From the NCBI GenBank assembly GCA_964609515.1, contig CAZSTZ010000094.1, positions 1 through 23,737 on the forward strand: a DNA stretch of 23,737 nt, read 5' to 3'. The first letter of the stretch is position 1; each line of letters opens with the position of its first letter. Shown piece after piece: positions 1 through 7,002 of this stretch. Source of the DNA: CALKCV01 sp964609515 (lineage in GTDB: Bacteria; Cyanobacteriota; Cyanobacteriia; Cyanobacteriales; Microcoleaceae). The position numbers and the translations under genes are program-made. The notes below the pieces were generated by a model, which was given only the letters and a program-made list of their open reading frames with translations, was not told the DNA's origin and searched no databases.

Positions 1-63
1 ATTCCCCATTCCCAATTCCCCATTCCCAATTCCCCATTCCCAATTCCCCATTCCCCATTCCCA
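1..63. repeat. Tandem heptamer repeat ATTCCCC/ATTCCCA
   Basis: Nine consecutive 7-bp units fill these 63 bases exactly: alternating ATTCCCC and ATTCCCA, then two ATTCCCC and a final ATTCCCA. The array touches the left window edge, so its true length is unknown. The reverse complement (GGGGAAT) occurs as four units at 4475-4504 beside an assembly gap, and as a single unit at 5837-5843. Such low-complexity arrays are common between genes of filamentous cyanobacteria. No function is assigned. Confidence 0.9.
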
Positions 64-267
64 AAAAGCGTGCTTGTCTGCAGGTTCTACTCAAAGGTGA
101 CGTGCATCCTGGTTTGGATTTAAAAACATGGGGGGCTTAAACCCTTGAGTATGCAAACCATTTAATAACCAAACCTTTAGGGTTATTGCTATCCATTTAA
201 TAAAAGCCAAATTAAGTCGTGAAATTGCTAATTTAATGCTAAAATAACCACCCATAACTTTTAGATG
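64..267. other. Non-coding region upstream of the pilin-like gene
   Basis: No convincing coding sequence is seen. The stretch is AT-rich toward its right end, contains the direct repeat CCATTTAATA twice (around 158 and 193), and has a TAAAAT box at 240-245 that could be a -10 element for the pilin-like gene downstream. No good -35 partner was found, so a promoter is only suspected. Confidence 0.4.
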
Positions 268-290
268 GCCCCATAGCTGAAGCTAGGGGC
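268..290 (+). promoter_or_regulatory. Leader hairpin before the pilin-like gene
   Basis: GCCCC, a bulged A, TAGC, the loop TGAA, then GCTA and GGGGC form a strong stem-loop ending 36 bases before the ATG at 327. It is followed by TATTTGCTGTTTG, not by a run of T, so it reads better as a 5'-leader structure than as a terminator. It could stabilise the mRNA or attenuate expression; that role is inference. Confidence 0.4.
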
Positions 291-326
291 TATTTGCTGT
301 TTGTCTATCTAATATTGGGGTTAATA

Positions 327-893
327 ATGGACAACTTAATTTGGAAGCTTTGGGTGGATTTAAACAACCGACAAAATCGCGATGATGGATTCACTTTAAT
401 CGAGTTGTTGGTGGCGATCGTTATTATGGGTGTTTTGGTAGCCATCGCTCTACCGTCTTTTTTGAAGAAAGCTAACGATGCCAAAGAAGTCGAAGCGCAA
501 CAATACGTCAATTACCTTAACAAAAATCAGGTAATTAACTATTTAGAAAAAACCAATTTTACAGATTCTTTTGGCGAGCTATCTTTGGACTCAGGAGAAC
601 CGCAAGATGAAACTGAAGAATATTTAGCTAATGAAGGGTTTGTTTTGAAGGAGACAGCCAATTATTTATATGGTATTAAATCCTCCTTTGTTTACAACGA
701 TCGCCCCGTGACGATCCAAATCGCCCGCAGCAGAATTGATGCCCTCAAATCTTATGCAGGGGTTGTTTATTTCAAAGATGACAAGCTTCAAACCATAATT
801 TGTCGGGATTACGATTCCAGTTTGTTAGGATTTTTTGTACCCTCTCCTAACATGGATGCCGTACTCTCTTTGCCCTCCCAGAAGTGTCGGTAA
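327..893 (+). CDS. Type IV pilin-like protein (G/H type)
   Basis: This is a predicted minor pilin or pseudopilin of 188 residues. The class III signal is visible: after a 21-residue leader comes GFTLIELL, with the prepilin peptidase site between G and F and E at mature position 5. A hydrophobic helix of about 22 residues follows and ends near ALPSFLKKA. The next segment (AQQYVNYLNKNQ) and the region ending in IICRDYD resemble the cyanobacterial 'type IV pilin-like G/H' family, whose members assemble with or alongside type IV pili. The ATG at 327 is preferred over an in-frame TTG at 294, because the TTG start would place a second hydrophobic stretch before the leader. The leader is odd in having DD just before the cleavage glycine, where basic residues are more usual. 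The gene is followed directly by a 52-bp palindrome. Its exact role is unknown. Confidence 0.8.
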   Translation: MDNLIWKLWVDLNNRQNRDDGFTLIELLVAIVIMGVLVAIALPSFLKKANDAKEVEAQQYVNYLNKNQVINYLEKTNFTDSFGELSLDSGEPQDETEEYLANEGFVLKETANYLYGIKSSFVYNDRPVTIQIARSRIDALKSYAGVVYFKDDKLQTIICRDYDSSLLGFFVPSPNMDAVLSLPSQKCR

Positions 894-894
894 G

Positions 895-946
895 AATCGC
901 TCTTCGCGATTGCTACGAACGTTCGTAGTAATCGCGAAGAGCGATT
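895..946. repeat. 52-bp near-perfect palindrome
   Basis: Two 26-bp arms meet at 920/921 with a single mismatch; the centre reads CTACGAACGTTCGTAG. It begins one base after the pilin-like stop codon. RNA from either strand would fold into a long hairpin, so it may act as a terminator or mRNA end for the pilin-like gene, although no T-run follows. The core CTACGAAC recurs on both sides of the assembly gap near 21859, which suggests a family of mobile palindromic elements. Confidence 0.8.
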
Positions 947-1013
947 GTTAAGATTTGTAACAATTTTCTCCTTTTGACGTAAAAAACCCTCGCCCCGCCA
1001 CAGAGAAAGGATA

Positions 1014-1038
1014 GAGGGGAAAAAAATTCGGTCCCCTC
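1014..1038 (+). promoter_or_regulatory. Leader hairpin before the sigma-like gene
   Basis: GAGGGG (1014-1019) can pair with CCCCTC (1033-1038) across an A-rich loop. The structure lies 22 bases before the ATG at 1061, in the probable 5' leader of the sigma-like/DUF1822 pair. It could influence translation or attenuation; the only evidence is the inverted repeat. Confidence 0.3.
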
Positions 1039-1060
1039 CTGTAAACCTCGATGGGGAACA

Positions 1061-1675
1061 ATGAACGAAGACGAAGAACTGCGAGAGCGGGCCCTTGAGG
1101 CCCAGAGGCATCCACCGAGAAGCCGACAGCGACGGACAGCTCTCACAAAGCTGATGGAGGGAATTTGGCGATCGGACAGAATTGCCCGTCCTTATAAATA
1201 TCAATTTCCGGAATTTTATGAGGACATCCTGACTGAAGCGCTCCAGAGAACTGCTTTTTATCTATGTAATAATATCGAGAAGTACGACCCGGAGAGAGGT
1301 CCGGTAATGAGATGGTTTAATTATTTTCTGGAAACGCGATTTTTCCGGGAGGCAATTCCAGAAATTGTTGGCACTCCTAATGTTTTTGTCAGCGATTCTA
1401 TGGATGGTTTCAGCAGCCAAGAAAATATTTCGCCCTTGTTATCGGAAGAGCTGATAAAATACATACAGGAAGACCCAGAGGGTCTATTAAAAAACCTAAA
1501 ACATAAGGTTTACAAGCAAGTCAATTTTGCTGATTTAATCTCCCGCAGAATGGCAGGGGAAAAATGGAAAGATATTGCTGCAGATTTAGGTGTCAAAGCA
1601 TCTACCCTGAGCGATTTTTATCAACGCTGTTTGAAAGAAGTCGCCCCTCAAATAAAACTTTACTTAGAAAGCTGA
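1061..1675 (+). CDS. Sigma-70-like protein paired with DUF1822
   Basis: This 204-residue protein resembles a small sigma-70-family factor. Residues of about 45-110 look like region 2: a helical segment, then YDPERGPVMRWFNYFL, comparable to the FDPxRG motif and tryptophan-rich recognition helix of region 2.3/2.4. Residues of about 160-204 (ISRRMAGEKWKDIAADLGV onward) form a helix-turn-helix like region 4. Region 1 and a clear region 3 are absent. The start follows a GGGG-containing sequence, and the next gene begins 10 bases after the stop, so the two are almost certainly one operon. In cyanobacteria such sigma-like proteins are repeatedly found upstream of DUF1822 genes. Target promoters and the inducing signal cannot be read here. 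A divergent DNA-binding regulator that is not a true sigma factor remains possible. Confidence 0.7.
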   Translation: MNEDEELRERALEAQRHPPRSRQRRTALTKLMEGIWRSDRIARPYKYQFPEFYEDILTEALQRTAFYLCNNIEKYDPERGPVMRWFNYFLETRFFREAIPEIVGTPNVFVSDSMDGFSSQENISPLLSEELIKYIQEDPEGLLKNLKHKVYKQVNFADLISRRMAGEKWKDIAADLGVKASTLSDFYQRCLKEVAPQIKLYLES

Positions 1676-1685
1676 GGTTAATTCA

Positions 1686-2645
1686 ATGAAGGTCTTAGAA
1701 ACTCTCGAAAATTTAACTTTTACCGTGCCTATTTCTGCTAAGTTTAAGCGTCAAGCAGAACTGTTTAGAACCCAACAAAAAAATGCTGCTAAGGGCGATA
1801 AAGTTTATTACAATACCTTAGCTGTTTTAGCAGTAGATTTTTACTGTCAATGCATGGGAATTTACACTAATTTACAAGATTCTGCTAGCTGGAATTTAAT
1901 AACGCAAACTTTGGCAGACGTAGCAGATTTGTATTTAGAAAATCTCGGTTTTTTGGAATGCCGACCGGTGTTGGGCGAGTCGGATTTTGTGGAAGTTCCA
2001 GCAGAGGTTTGGAAGGACCGCATCGGTTATCTGGCGGTTGGATTTAATGCCGAATTAACTGAGGCGAAAATATTAGGATTTTTGCCCCAAGTTGACGCGG
2101 AAGAAATACCTTTTAGCGAGTGGGGTTCCCTGGAAGATTTACTGGAGAAAATCGAGCATTTAACCGTCGCTGCTGCTACTACCGAAGGGCAAGTTTCAAC
2201 TGTTACTAAATTGAGTCAATGGTTGGACGGTGCCTTTGATGCTGGTTGGGAAAGTTTAAAGACTATTACAGAATTATTAGACCCCCAACCCCAGAATTTT
2301 GCTTGGCGTACTAGAACGGTTCAAACTCGTAAAAATACTCTGGAAGGTGCCAAGTTAATAGAGTTACAAAAAACGGGCGATCGCCTGGCTTTGTTGGTAA
2401 GTTTAACAGGATTTGACGAGGAGGAAATTGATGTGGAAGTCGAACTTTTTCCCCTTGGAAATCAAACCCATTTGCCCGAGGATTTACAACTAGCAATTAT
2501 CGACAAAACTGGGGAGGCGGTAATGCAGGCGATCGCTCGTTCTACCCAAAACATCCAGTTAGACTTTAGCGCCGAATACGAGGAAACTTTCCAAGTAAAA
2601 TTATCTCTGGAAGATACCACGATTACGGAACTATTTCAAGTTTAG
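1686..2645 (+). CDS. DUF1822 family protein
   Basis: This is a 319-residue member of a cyanobacteria-specific family of unknown function. Recognition rests on the N-terminal block: FTVPISAKFKRQAELFRTQQ, then the YNTLAVLAVDFYCQCMGI segment, then LADVADLYLENLG with ECRPVL and VWKDRIGYLAVGF at about residues 90-125. The C-terminal third is beta-rich and acidic (about 225-319). There is no signal peptide or membrane helix, so it is probably cytoplasmic. It lies 10 bases after the sigma-like gene and has GAGG just upstream of its ATG. The recurring pairing suggests that it modulates the sigma-like partner, for example as an anti-sigma or sensing protein, but this is inference. Confidence 0.85.
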   Translation: MKVLETLENLTFTVPISAKFKRQAELFRTQQKNAAKGDKVYYNTLAVLAVDFYCQCMGIYTNLQDSASWNLITQTLADVADLYLENLGFLECRPVLGESDFVEVPAEVWKDRIGYLAVGFNAELTEAKILGFLPQVDAEEIPFSEWGSLEDLLEKIEHLTVAAATTEGQVSTVTKLSQWLDGAFDAGWESLKTITELLDPQPQNFAWRTRTVQTRKNTLEGAKLIELQKTGDRLALLVSLTGFDEEEIDVEVELFPLGNQTHLPEDLQLAIIDKTGEAVMQAIARSTQNIQLDFSAEYEETFQVKLSLEDTTITELFQV

Positions 2646-2649
2646 TTAG

Positions 2650-2749
2650 NNNNNNNNNNNNNNNNNNNNNNNNNNNNNNNNNNNNNNNNNNNNNNNNNNN
2701 NNNNNNNNNNNNNNNNNNNNNNNNNNNNNNNNNNNNNNNNNNNNNNNNN
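2650..2749. other. Assembly gap (100 N)
   Basis: Exactly 100 N lie between the DUF1822 stop and the downstream hairpin repeat. No duplicated flank was recognised, so the true distance between the two convergent genes is unknown. Confidence 0.95.
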
Positions 2750-2768
2750 TAAGCTGCTTTTCACACCC

Positions 2769-2801
2769 AGAAACCAGGTTTTTTAAAAAAACCTGGTTTC
2801 T
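2769..2801. repeat. AAACCAGG hairpin repeat, copy 1
   Basis: AGAAACCAGGTTTTTT is followed by its reverse complement, giving a 33-bp inverted repeat. It sits between convergent genes (DUF1822 ending at 2645 and the HAD gene ending at 2825). The A/T-rich loop side and stable stem suit a bidirectional terminator. Related hairpins lie at 3548-3580, 9180-9212 and 20822-20853, and half-sites occur at the right edge. Confidence 0.85.
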
Positions 2802-2824
2802 TAAATCTCCAGACTTACAAACAA

Positions 2825-3514
2825 TTAAAAACAATCCAACAAACTAACGCGCTGTTCGACATCTGGTATCGGCGCTTTTTTCCCCTTTCGATTCAACCAA
2901 ATCGCCTTAATTCCTACTCCCAAAGCACCTTGATAATCGGCAGAAAAACTATCGCCAATATGCAAAACTTCCTCTGGTTTGCAAATATTTATGGTTAAGG
3001 CATCAGTAAAAATTTTGGGATGGGGTTTGGCTGCCCCTACTTCCGTAGAAATAGTAACGTTAGAGAAATAATCTCTCAAGTCTAACGCTTCTAAAACGTC
3101 ATCAATTCGCGAATCGAAATTAGAGACAATTGCTAAGTCGATGCCCTGACTTCGCCATTTATCCAAAGCCGGTTTAACGTCATCGTAAACGTACCAAGGT
3201 TCCGCAGTGGCGAAATAACTGTACAGTTCGGCAAAGAAAGCATAAAAGTCAGAAAAGCGATCGCGCAACCCCGCCGCTTCAAATGTTTGATAAGCGATCG
3301 CCTCCCACCAATCATATTCTAATTGACGAAGCTGCCACAATTCTTCCTCGGGAAAAGCCATCGGTGGAGCTGTTTTAAAGCTCTGAAAAAAAGCTTTATT
3401 TAAGACAACCGGATTTGCCTTAACTCCCCACCGACGAGCTAATAAAGCATAAGCTTCTCCCACGCTACCCCGAACGTCAAACAAAGTACCAACTGCATCG
3501 AGAAAAATAGTCAT
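2825..3514 (-). CDS. HAD-like hydrolase, REG-2/HDHD3 type
   Basis: This is a 229-residue haloacid-dehalogenase-superfamily protein with an alpha-helical cap. Motif I is DAVGTLF (D6 nucleophile); V8 replaces the usual second aspartate. Motif II is IVSNFDSR, motif III is the lysine in AAKPHPKIF, and motif IV is HIGDSFSADYQGA. The VGEAYALLARRWG segment after motif I resembles the REG-2/HDHD3 branch, which also lacks the +2 aspartate. The substrate is unknown; such proteins are generally soluble phosphatases. I chose ATG at 3514 over the in-frame TTG two codons upstream; no strong ribosome binding site supports either. Hairpin repeats flank the gene on both sides, so it is probably transcribed alone. 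Confidence 0.85.
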   Translation of the reverse strand: MTIFLDAVGTLFDVRGSVGEAYALLARRWGVKANPVVLNKAFFQSFKTAPPMAFPEEELWQLRQLEYDWWEAIAYQTFEAAGLRDRFSDFYAFFAELYSYFATAEPWYVYDDVKPALDKWRSQGIDLAIVSNFDSRIDDVLEALDLRDYFSNVTISTEVGAAKPHPKIFTDALTINICKPEEVLHIGDSFSADYQGALGVGIKAIWLNRKGKKAPIPDVEQRVSLLDCF

Positions 3515-3547
3515 TGGCAATTAACAATTAAGAATTTATACCATCTC

Positions 3548-3580
3548 AGAAACCAGGTTTTTTGAAAAAACCTGGTTTCT
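3548..3580. repeat. AAACCAGG hairpin repeat, copy 2
   Basis: This 33-bp inverted repeat is nearly identical to copy 1 (AGAAACCAGG and its complement around TTTTTTGAAAAAA). Its last base is also the last base of the TAA stop of the SPFH gene, so the element abuts the coding end precisely. In the minus-strand transcript it would form a hairpin immediately after the stop codon. Confidence 0.85.
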
Positions 3581-4470
3581 TAAGAGCTCTGAGACAAACC
3601 GGTATTAATCATCGGTTGAATATTTTGTTCGGCAGTCAATACCACCAACAAATTATTAACCATTGCCGCTTTGGTAGCGTCGTCCAAAACCAAAGTATCG
3701 CGATCGCTCAACCGATTTAAAGTCATTTCCACCATGCTCAAAGCTCCCTCAATAATTTGTCGCCTCGCAGCAATAATGGCCTCTGCCTGCTGCCGTCGCA
3801 ACATCACTTGAGCGATTTCCGGGGCGTAAGCGAGATAAGAAATGCGACTTTCTAGCACTTCAACCCCCGCAATTTGCAAGCGATCCTGAACTTCTTCTTG
3901 CAAAACCCCCGCCACTTCCAGGGTAGCGCCCCTCAAAGATGACTTATCTTCCTCGTTGGTATCGTAAGGATAGCGAATGGCGAGGGCGCGGATGGCCGTT
4001 TCGCTTTGGATGCCGACGAATTCTTCGTAATCGTCCACATCGAATAACGCTTTGGCAGTATCGATCGCCCGCCAAACTACTACCGCCGCAATCTCGATGG
4101 GATTTCCGCAAGCGTCGTTAACCTTGAGCTTGTCGCTGTTAAAGTTACGCACTCGCAAAGAAATCGGCATTTTCTCTGCCAAAGGATTAACCCACCAAAA
4201 ACCGGCCTCTCTGGCGGTACCGATATAGTTGCCAAAGAAAACCAGGGCTAATGCTTGATTTGGTTCGATCGCCACTAAACCTAAGATTCCTATTAGGGAT
4301 AAAGCGATTAAAAGCACTCCTAAGATTTCGGTGGGGCCGAGATATTCCCAAGAGTTAGTATTGGCAATGGCAATTAGGGGGAAAGCTAACAAAATGCCGA
4401 GAAAGGCGATCGCTATGATTGCTGCCAAAGCTAGAAACCCGTTGGTTTTAAAAGCTGAAGATTCTTTCAT
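3580..4470 (-). CDS. SPFH/band-7 membrane protein
   Basis: This is a 296-residue SPFH-family (stomatin/prohibitin/flotillin/HflK-C) protein. Two hydrophobic segments (about 12-35 and 48-68) anchor the N terminus. The SPFH domain starts near VAIEPNQALALVFFG (about 66) and continues through VNPLAEKMPISLRVRNF, VVVWRAIDTAKALFDVDDYEEFV and VLESRISYLAYAPEIAQVML. A helical, alanine-rich segment (RRQQAEAIIAARRQ) follows, as is typical of the oligomerising part. Family members form large membrane-associated rings that organise microdomains or control proteases; no specific partner is encoded here. The ATG is preceded directly by CCCCAATT of the heptamer repeat, without a Shine-Dalgarno. Any promoter must lie in the repeat or the unsequenced gap. 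Confidence 0.9.
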   Translation of the reverse strand: MKESSAFKTNGFLALAAIIAIAFLGILLAFPLIAIANTNSWEYLGPTEILGVLLIALSLIGILGLVAIEPNQALALVFFGNYIGTAREAGFWWVNPLAEKMPISLRVRNFNSDKLKVNDACGNPIEIAAVVVWRAIDTAKALFDVDDYEEFVGIQSETAIRALAIRYPYDTNEEDKSSLRGATLEVAGVLQEEVQDRLQIAGVEVLESRISYLAYAPEIAQVMLRRQQAEAIIAARRQIIEGALSMVEMTLNRLSDRDTLVLDDATKAAMVNNLLVVLTAEQNIQPMINTGLSQSS

Positions 4471-4474
4471 AATT

Positions 4475-4504
4475 GGGGAATGGGGAATGGGGAATGGGGA
4501 ATGG
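4475..4504. repeat. Tandem heptamer repeat GGGGAAT
   Basis: Four GGGGAAT units run into the assembly gap at 4505. This is the reverse complement of the array at 1-63. The array lies four bases upstream of the SPFH start codon, and its repetitiveness explains why assembly broke here. Confidence 0.85.
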
Positions 4505-4604
4505 NNNNNNNNNNNNNNNNNNNNNNNNNNNNNNNNNNNNNNNNNNNNNNNNNNNNNNNNNNNNNNNNNNNNNNNNNNNNNNNNNNNNNNNNNNNNNNNN
4601 NNNN
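4505..4604. other. Assembly gap (100 N) at a tandem repeat
   Basis: Exactly 100 N follow the GGGGAAT array. The right side starts with AACAGGCAGGATGCCCGTTC, a sequence resembling another dispersed cyanobacterial repeat. The gap probably hides an unresolved repeat and the promoter region of the SPFH gene. Its real length is unknown. Confidence 0.9.
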
Positions 4605-4630
4605 AACAGGCAGGATGCCCGTTCTACAGA

Positions 4631-5827
4631 TTACCCGTTAAACAATAGTTCTCGAACCGGACGAGACATCCAGTTAAAAGCAACCTTGAGTTGGTGTTCT
4701 AAAGTGGGCAACCGATATAGATAAATCAAGCGGCGGGCCAAGTGAGCCGGTTGTCCGTCGAGTTGAACTCCCAAACCGGTCAAAGTGGCGTTGTCCAAAC
4801 CTAAAGCCATCATTTCTCCCAAACCTTGATAGCGGAAGGGCAGTAAAGGCCGCCCCGTCAAAGATGCCCAGATGTTCCAGCCGGCATAATCTGCTTGTTG
4901 GAAGGCCGCTTGTGCCGTTGGCGGTATGTTTTGTCCGTCGGCATCTTTGCAGTCTGACAAATCTCCCAAAGCAAAGATATCGGGATAGTCAACGACTTGT
5001 AACTTATCGTTAATGGAAATTTGACCCCGCTGATTTTTGGGCAAAGAGATATCTTCTAATATCGGCGCGACTTTAGTGCCAACAGTCCACAAGACTAAAT
5101 CTACGGGGATGATATCCGTCTGTTCTTTATAAACCAGGGAAATCGTATCCGGTCCGATCGCGCTGACATCCGTTTCCAAGTCGGTCCAGATATTCCGCGC
5201 CGATAAAGCTTTGGTGGCTGCGTCGCGGTTGAACTCGGGAGAGGTTCGCAGGATTTTATCTCCCCGTTCCACTATGCGAATGCGAGCTCGCTCTTTGAGC
5301 CTGTCTGCTAACTTGCAGGCTAACTCCACGCCGCTATAACCGCCACCAACTACGGCGATACGAATTTTATCTTTATCGGATGTTTCTAAAAATCGCAGTC
5401 GTTCTTGCAACCGATAGGCATCTGCCATCTCTCGAAAAGGTATCGCATTTTCCTTCGCGCCTTCTACTATATCTAAAGGAGTCTCGCCACCCATCGCTAG
5501 AACGAGGCGATCGCTACTAAATTCCCGACCGTCTTCTAAGACTGCTCGCTTTTTGTTAATGTCGATATCGGATACTACCCCTTGACAAAAACGGATTTCT
5601 GTGTTAGCGAGGAGTTCCTCAAAAGGCGGGGCAATTTCCCAGCTTTCGAGTTCGCCGGTGACGATTTCGTAAAGTAGGGGAGAAAAGAGGAAGCGATCGC
5701 GCCTATCGACGAGCGTTATTTCTGGTTTTTGGGACTTTTCCCAGGGAAACTGGGTCAAGCGGAGGGCGGTATAAAGTCCGCCAAAACCGCCGCCGAGAAT
5801 GGTTACGCGCTTAGATGGTTCGGTCAT
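4631..5827 (-). CDS. ndbB: NdbB-type NAD(P)H:quinone oxidoreductase
   Basis: This 398-residue two-dinucleotide-binding flavoprotein belongs to the type II NADH dehydrogenase family. The FAD-binding GGGFGG is at 12-17, the NAD(P)H-binding GGGYSG at 161-166, and the FAD-contacting IFALGD at 284-289. The block FLFSPLLYEIVTGELESWEI (47-66) is close to the cyanobacterial NdbB branch, reported to reduce demethylphylloquinone during vitamin K1 synthesis. That specific assignment is from memory and less certain than the family. The C terminus (RPVRELLFNG) is short, without a long hydrophobic tail, so it is likely a peripheral thylakoid or plasma membrane protein. ATG at 5827 (MTEPSK) is preferred to an upstream in-frame TTG at 5869. 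It is the first ordinary housekeeping gene left of the accessory block. Confidence 0.75.
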   Translation of the reverse strand: MTEPSKRVTILGGGFGGLYTALRLTQFPWEKSQKPEITLVDRRDRFLFSPLLYEIVTGELESWEIAPPFEELLANTEIRFCQGVVSDIDINKKRAVLEDGREFSSDRLVLAMGGETPLDIVEGAKENAIPFREMADAYRLQERLRFLETSDKDKIRIAVVGGGYSGVELACKLADRLKERARIRIVERGDKILRTSPEFNRDAATKALSARNIWTDLETDVSAIGPDTISLVYKEQTDIIPVDLVLWTVGTKVAPILEDISLPKNQRGQISINDKLQVVDYPDIFALGDLSDCKDADGQNIPPTAQAAFQQADYAGWNIWASLTGRPLLPFRYQGLGEMMALGLDNATLTGLGVQLDGQPAHLARRLIYLYRLPTLEHQLKVAFNWMSRPVRELLFNG

Positions 5828-5930
5828 GGTTGGGATGGGGAATGAATAGGGTTTTTTATAGCATAGCAAAGTTTGACGCTTTTTGTTAGTTTAATTGTCA
5901 GTTGTTAGTTGCCCCAGAGATTTGTTTGTC

Positions 5931-6512
5931 TCAAGCGGATTGCAAAAAAGCCTCGATCGCCTCCTGGTTTAACTCAGCCACCGACTTACCCCGACTCACC
6001 GCCACTGCTTGCAAGCGGGCATAAATGCCGTTGGAGATTTCCAGGACGGGGAGGTCGTCGGAACACAGAGGCGATCTTAGTGGTTCTATATAATAAGGCA
6101 ATTTAACCTCTGCCGCTAATTCTGCTTTTTGCCAAGTTGGCGATTGGGAGTTAAAGATTAAAGTGTTCTGAATGCGTTGAAAAACAGTGCGTTCGTAATT
6201 AAACAATAAGACCGCATCTCCTGAAAGTTTGCTTAGTAACAACATGGATGCTGCCAACAAAGTATGTTTTCCTTTTTCGTAATCTCGGTTAGAATTCAGC
6301 GAAAACCAAACATCAATCGTAGGCTGAAATCCATATTCTAACTGCATAATCGATCGCCGCATTTCCGTCTCTGGAAAAACCCCTATAGCCGCGCCAGGAC
6401 TTAGTAACCTAGACTCTTCGCCACGCTCTAGAGAAAGTTCTTTCGACAATAAATCTGATATTTGTTGTGGTTCCCATTCTGTATCGATTCTTAATTCGTA
6501 GTTTAATGACAC
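5931..6512 (-). CDS. SitI3-like immunity protein with RHH-like tail
   Basis: This 193-residue protein is the likely cognate inhibitor of the toxin just upstream. Residues 1-125 resemble the SitI3 immunity family: MSLNYELRID, then MRRSIMQLEYGFQPTIDVWF (51-70) and LSGDAVLLFN (96-105). Residues 155-190 (strand PVLEIS, helix YARLQAVAVSRG, then SVAELNQEAIEAFL) resemble a ribbon-helix-helix DNA-binding domain as in CopG-type antitoxins. The start is GTG at 6512, supported by a near-perfect Shine-Dalgarno (AAGGAGGT). Toxin stop and immunity start are 20 bases apart, the usual toxin-then-immunity order. If the tail binds DNA, the protein could autoregulate the pair like a type II antitoxin; this is inference. 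The pairing with this tRNase rests on adjacency. Confidence 0.65.
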   Translation of the reverse strand: MSLNYELRIDTEWEPQQISDLLSKELSLERGEESRLLSPGAAIGVFPETEMRRSIMQLEYGFQPTIDVWFSLNSNRDYEKGKHTLLAASMLLLSKLSGDAVLLFNYERTVFQRIQNTLIFNSQSPTWQKAELAAEVKLPYYIEPLRSPLCSDDLPVLEISNGIYARLQAVAVSRGKSVAELNQEAIEAFLQSA

Positions 6513-6520
6513 GAGCTTTT

Positions 6521-6528
6521 ACCTCCTT
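6521..6528 (-). promoter_or_regulatory. Strong Shine-Dalgarno for the immunity gene
   Basis: On the minus strand AAGGAGGT lies 8 bases before the GTG start at 6512 and just after the toxin stop codon at 6533. Most neighbouring genes have weak or no Shine-Dalgarno. A strong one here fits a need to make inhibitor in excess over toxin, and it decides the GTG start. Confidence 0.7.
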
Positions 6529-6532
6529 TTTT

Positions 6533-6973
6533 TTATTCGCTAAACGGAAAGAATTCGAGAATAGTTTCTCCTTTGATTACGATAATCTCTCGAAGGTCGG
6601 GAATAGGGTTGCTAGTAAGTTGCTGGCGTAATGCTTCTAAGGAAGCCTTACTATCATCTAAGTTAAGAACGATCCTATCCGCCTGGCCGCTTCCTACCTT
6701 GGCAGCGATCGTATCCACAATATTATAAACTTTTGGAGTCGAAGGCGCATAACAATCAAATATCCGTCCTTCTATTTTATAATCTGGGTTTTCTTTTCCT
6801 GGAACTGCCGGCTTTTGCTCTACATTATAGCCAGCAAGAGCCAAAGTTATCGCCGATTCATTTTCTCGTCTGAGTCCGCGAGTTGTGTGTGCGTCATCAG
6901 TGGCTCTTATTATAGCAGGAAAACCTCTTGGAGTTCCTCCTTCCGGTCCAGATGGTCTGGTGAAATTTGTCAT
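6533..6973 (-). CDS. CdiA-CT-type tRNase toxin domain (orphan)
   Basis: This 146-residue protein is almost entirely a polymorphic-toxin C-terminal domain. The linker TTRGLRRENESAI (30-42) leads into GYNVEQKP (48-55), NPDYKIEGRIFDCYAPST (62-79), KVGSGQADRIVLNLDDS (92-108) and LREIIVIKGE (127-136). This pattern matches the CdiA C-terminal tRNase family. Candidate catalytic or structural acids are E39, D64 and D73, with K92; I infer these from conservation in memory. Known members act inside target cells by cutting tRNA. No delivery scaffold (filamentous haemagglutinin repeats, TpsB, Rhs or VgrG) is encoded nearby and there is no signal peptide. It therefore looks like a stand-alone toxin with its own ATG. 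It starts 29 bases after the DUF2357-like gene, in the same direction, so it is probably co-transcribed with the defence-like genes. Confidence 0.7.
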   Translation of the reverse strand: MTNFTRPSGPEGGTPRGFPAIIRATDDAHTTRGLRRENESAITLALAGYNVEQKPAVPGKENPDYKIEGRIFDCYAPSTPKVYNIVDTIAAKVGSGQADRIVLNLDDSKASLEALRQQLTSNPIPDLREIIVIKGETILEFFPFSE

Positions 6974-7002
6974 TTTTAGCTTTTCAAGAATTGACTCTAT
7001 TA

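Noticed and set aside
809..1204. 131-codon minus-strand open frame across the palindrome and sigma-gene start
   Set aside because: It lies opposite two supported genes and across a palindromic repeat; its protein is low-complexity and resembles no family.
4475..4504. Iterated GGGGAAT as a replication origin or iteron set
   Set aside because: No replication protein or DnaA-box cluster lies nearby, and the same heptamer occurs at unrelated sites in the window.
6533..6973. Full contact-dependent inhibition locus
   Set aside because: Only the toxin tip and immunity gene are present. There are no haemagglutinin repeats, TpsB transporter or signal peptide within the window.
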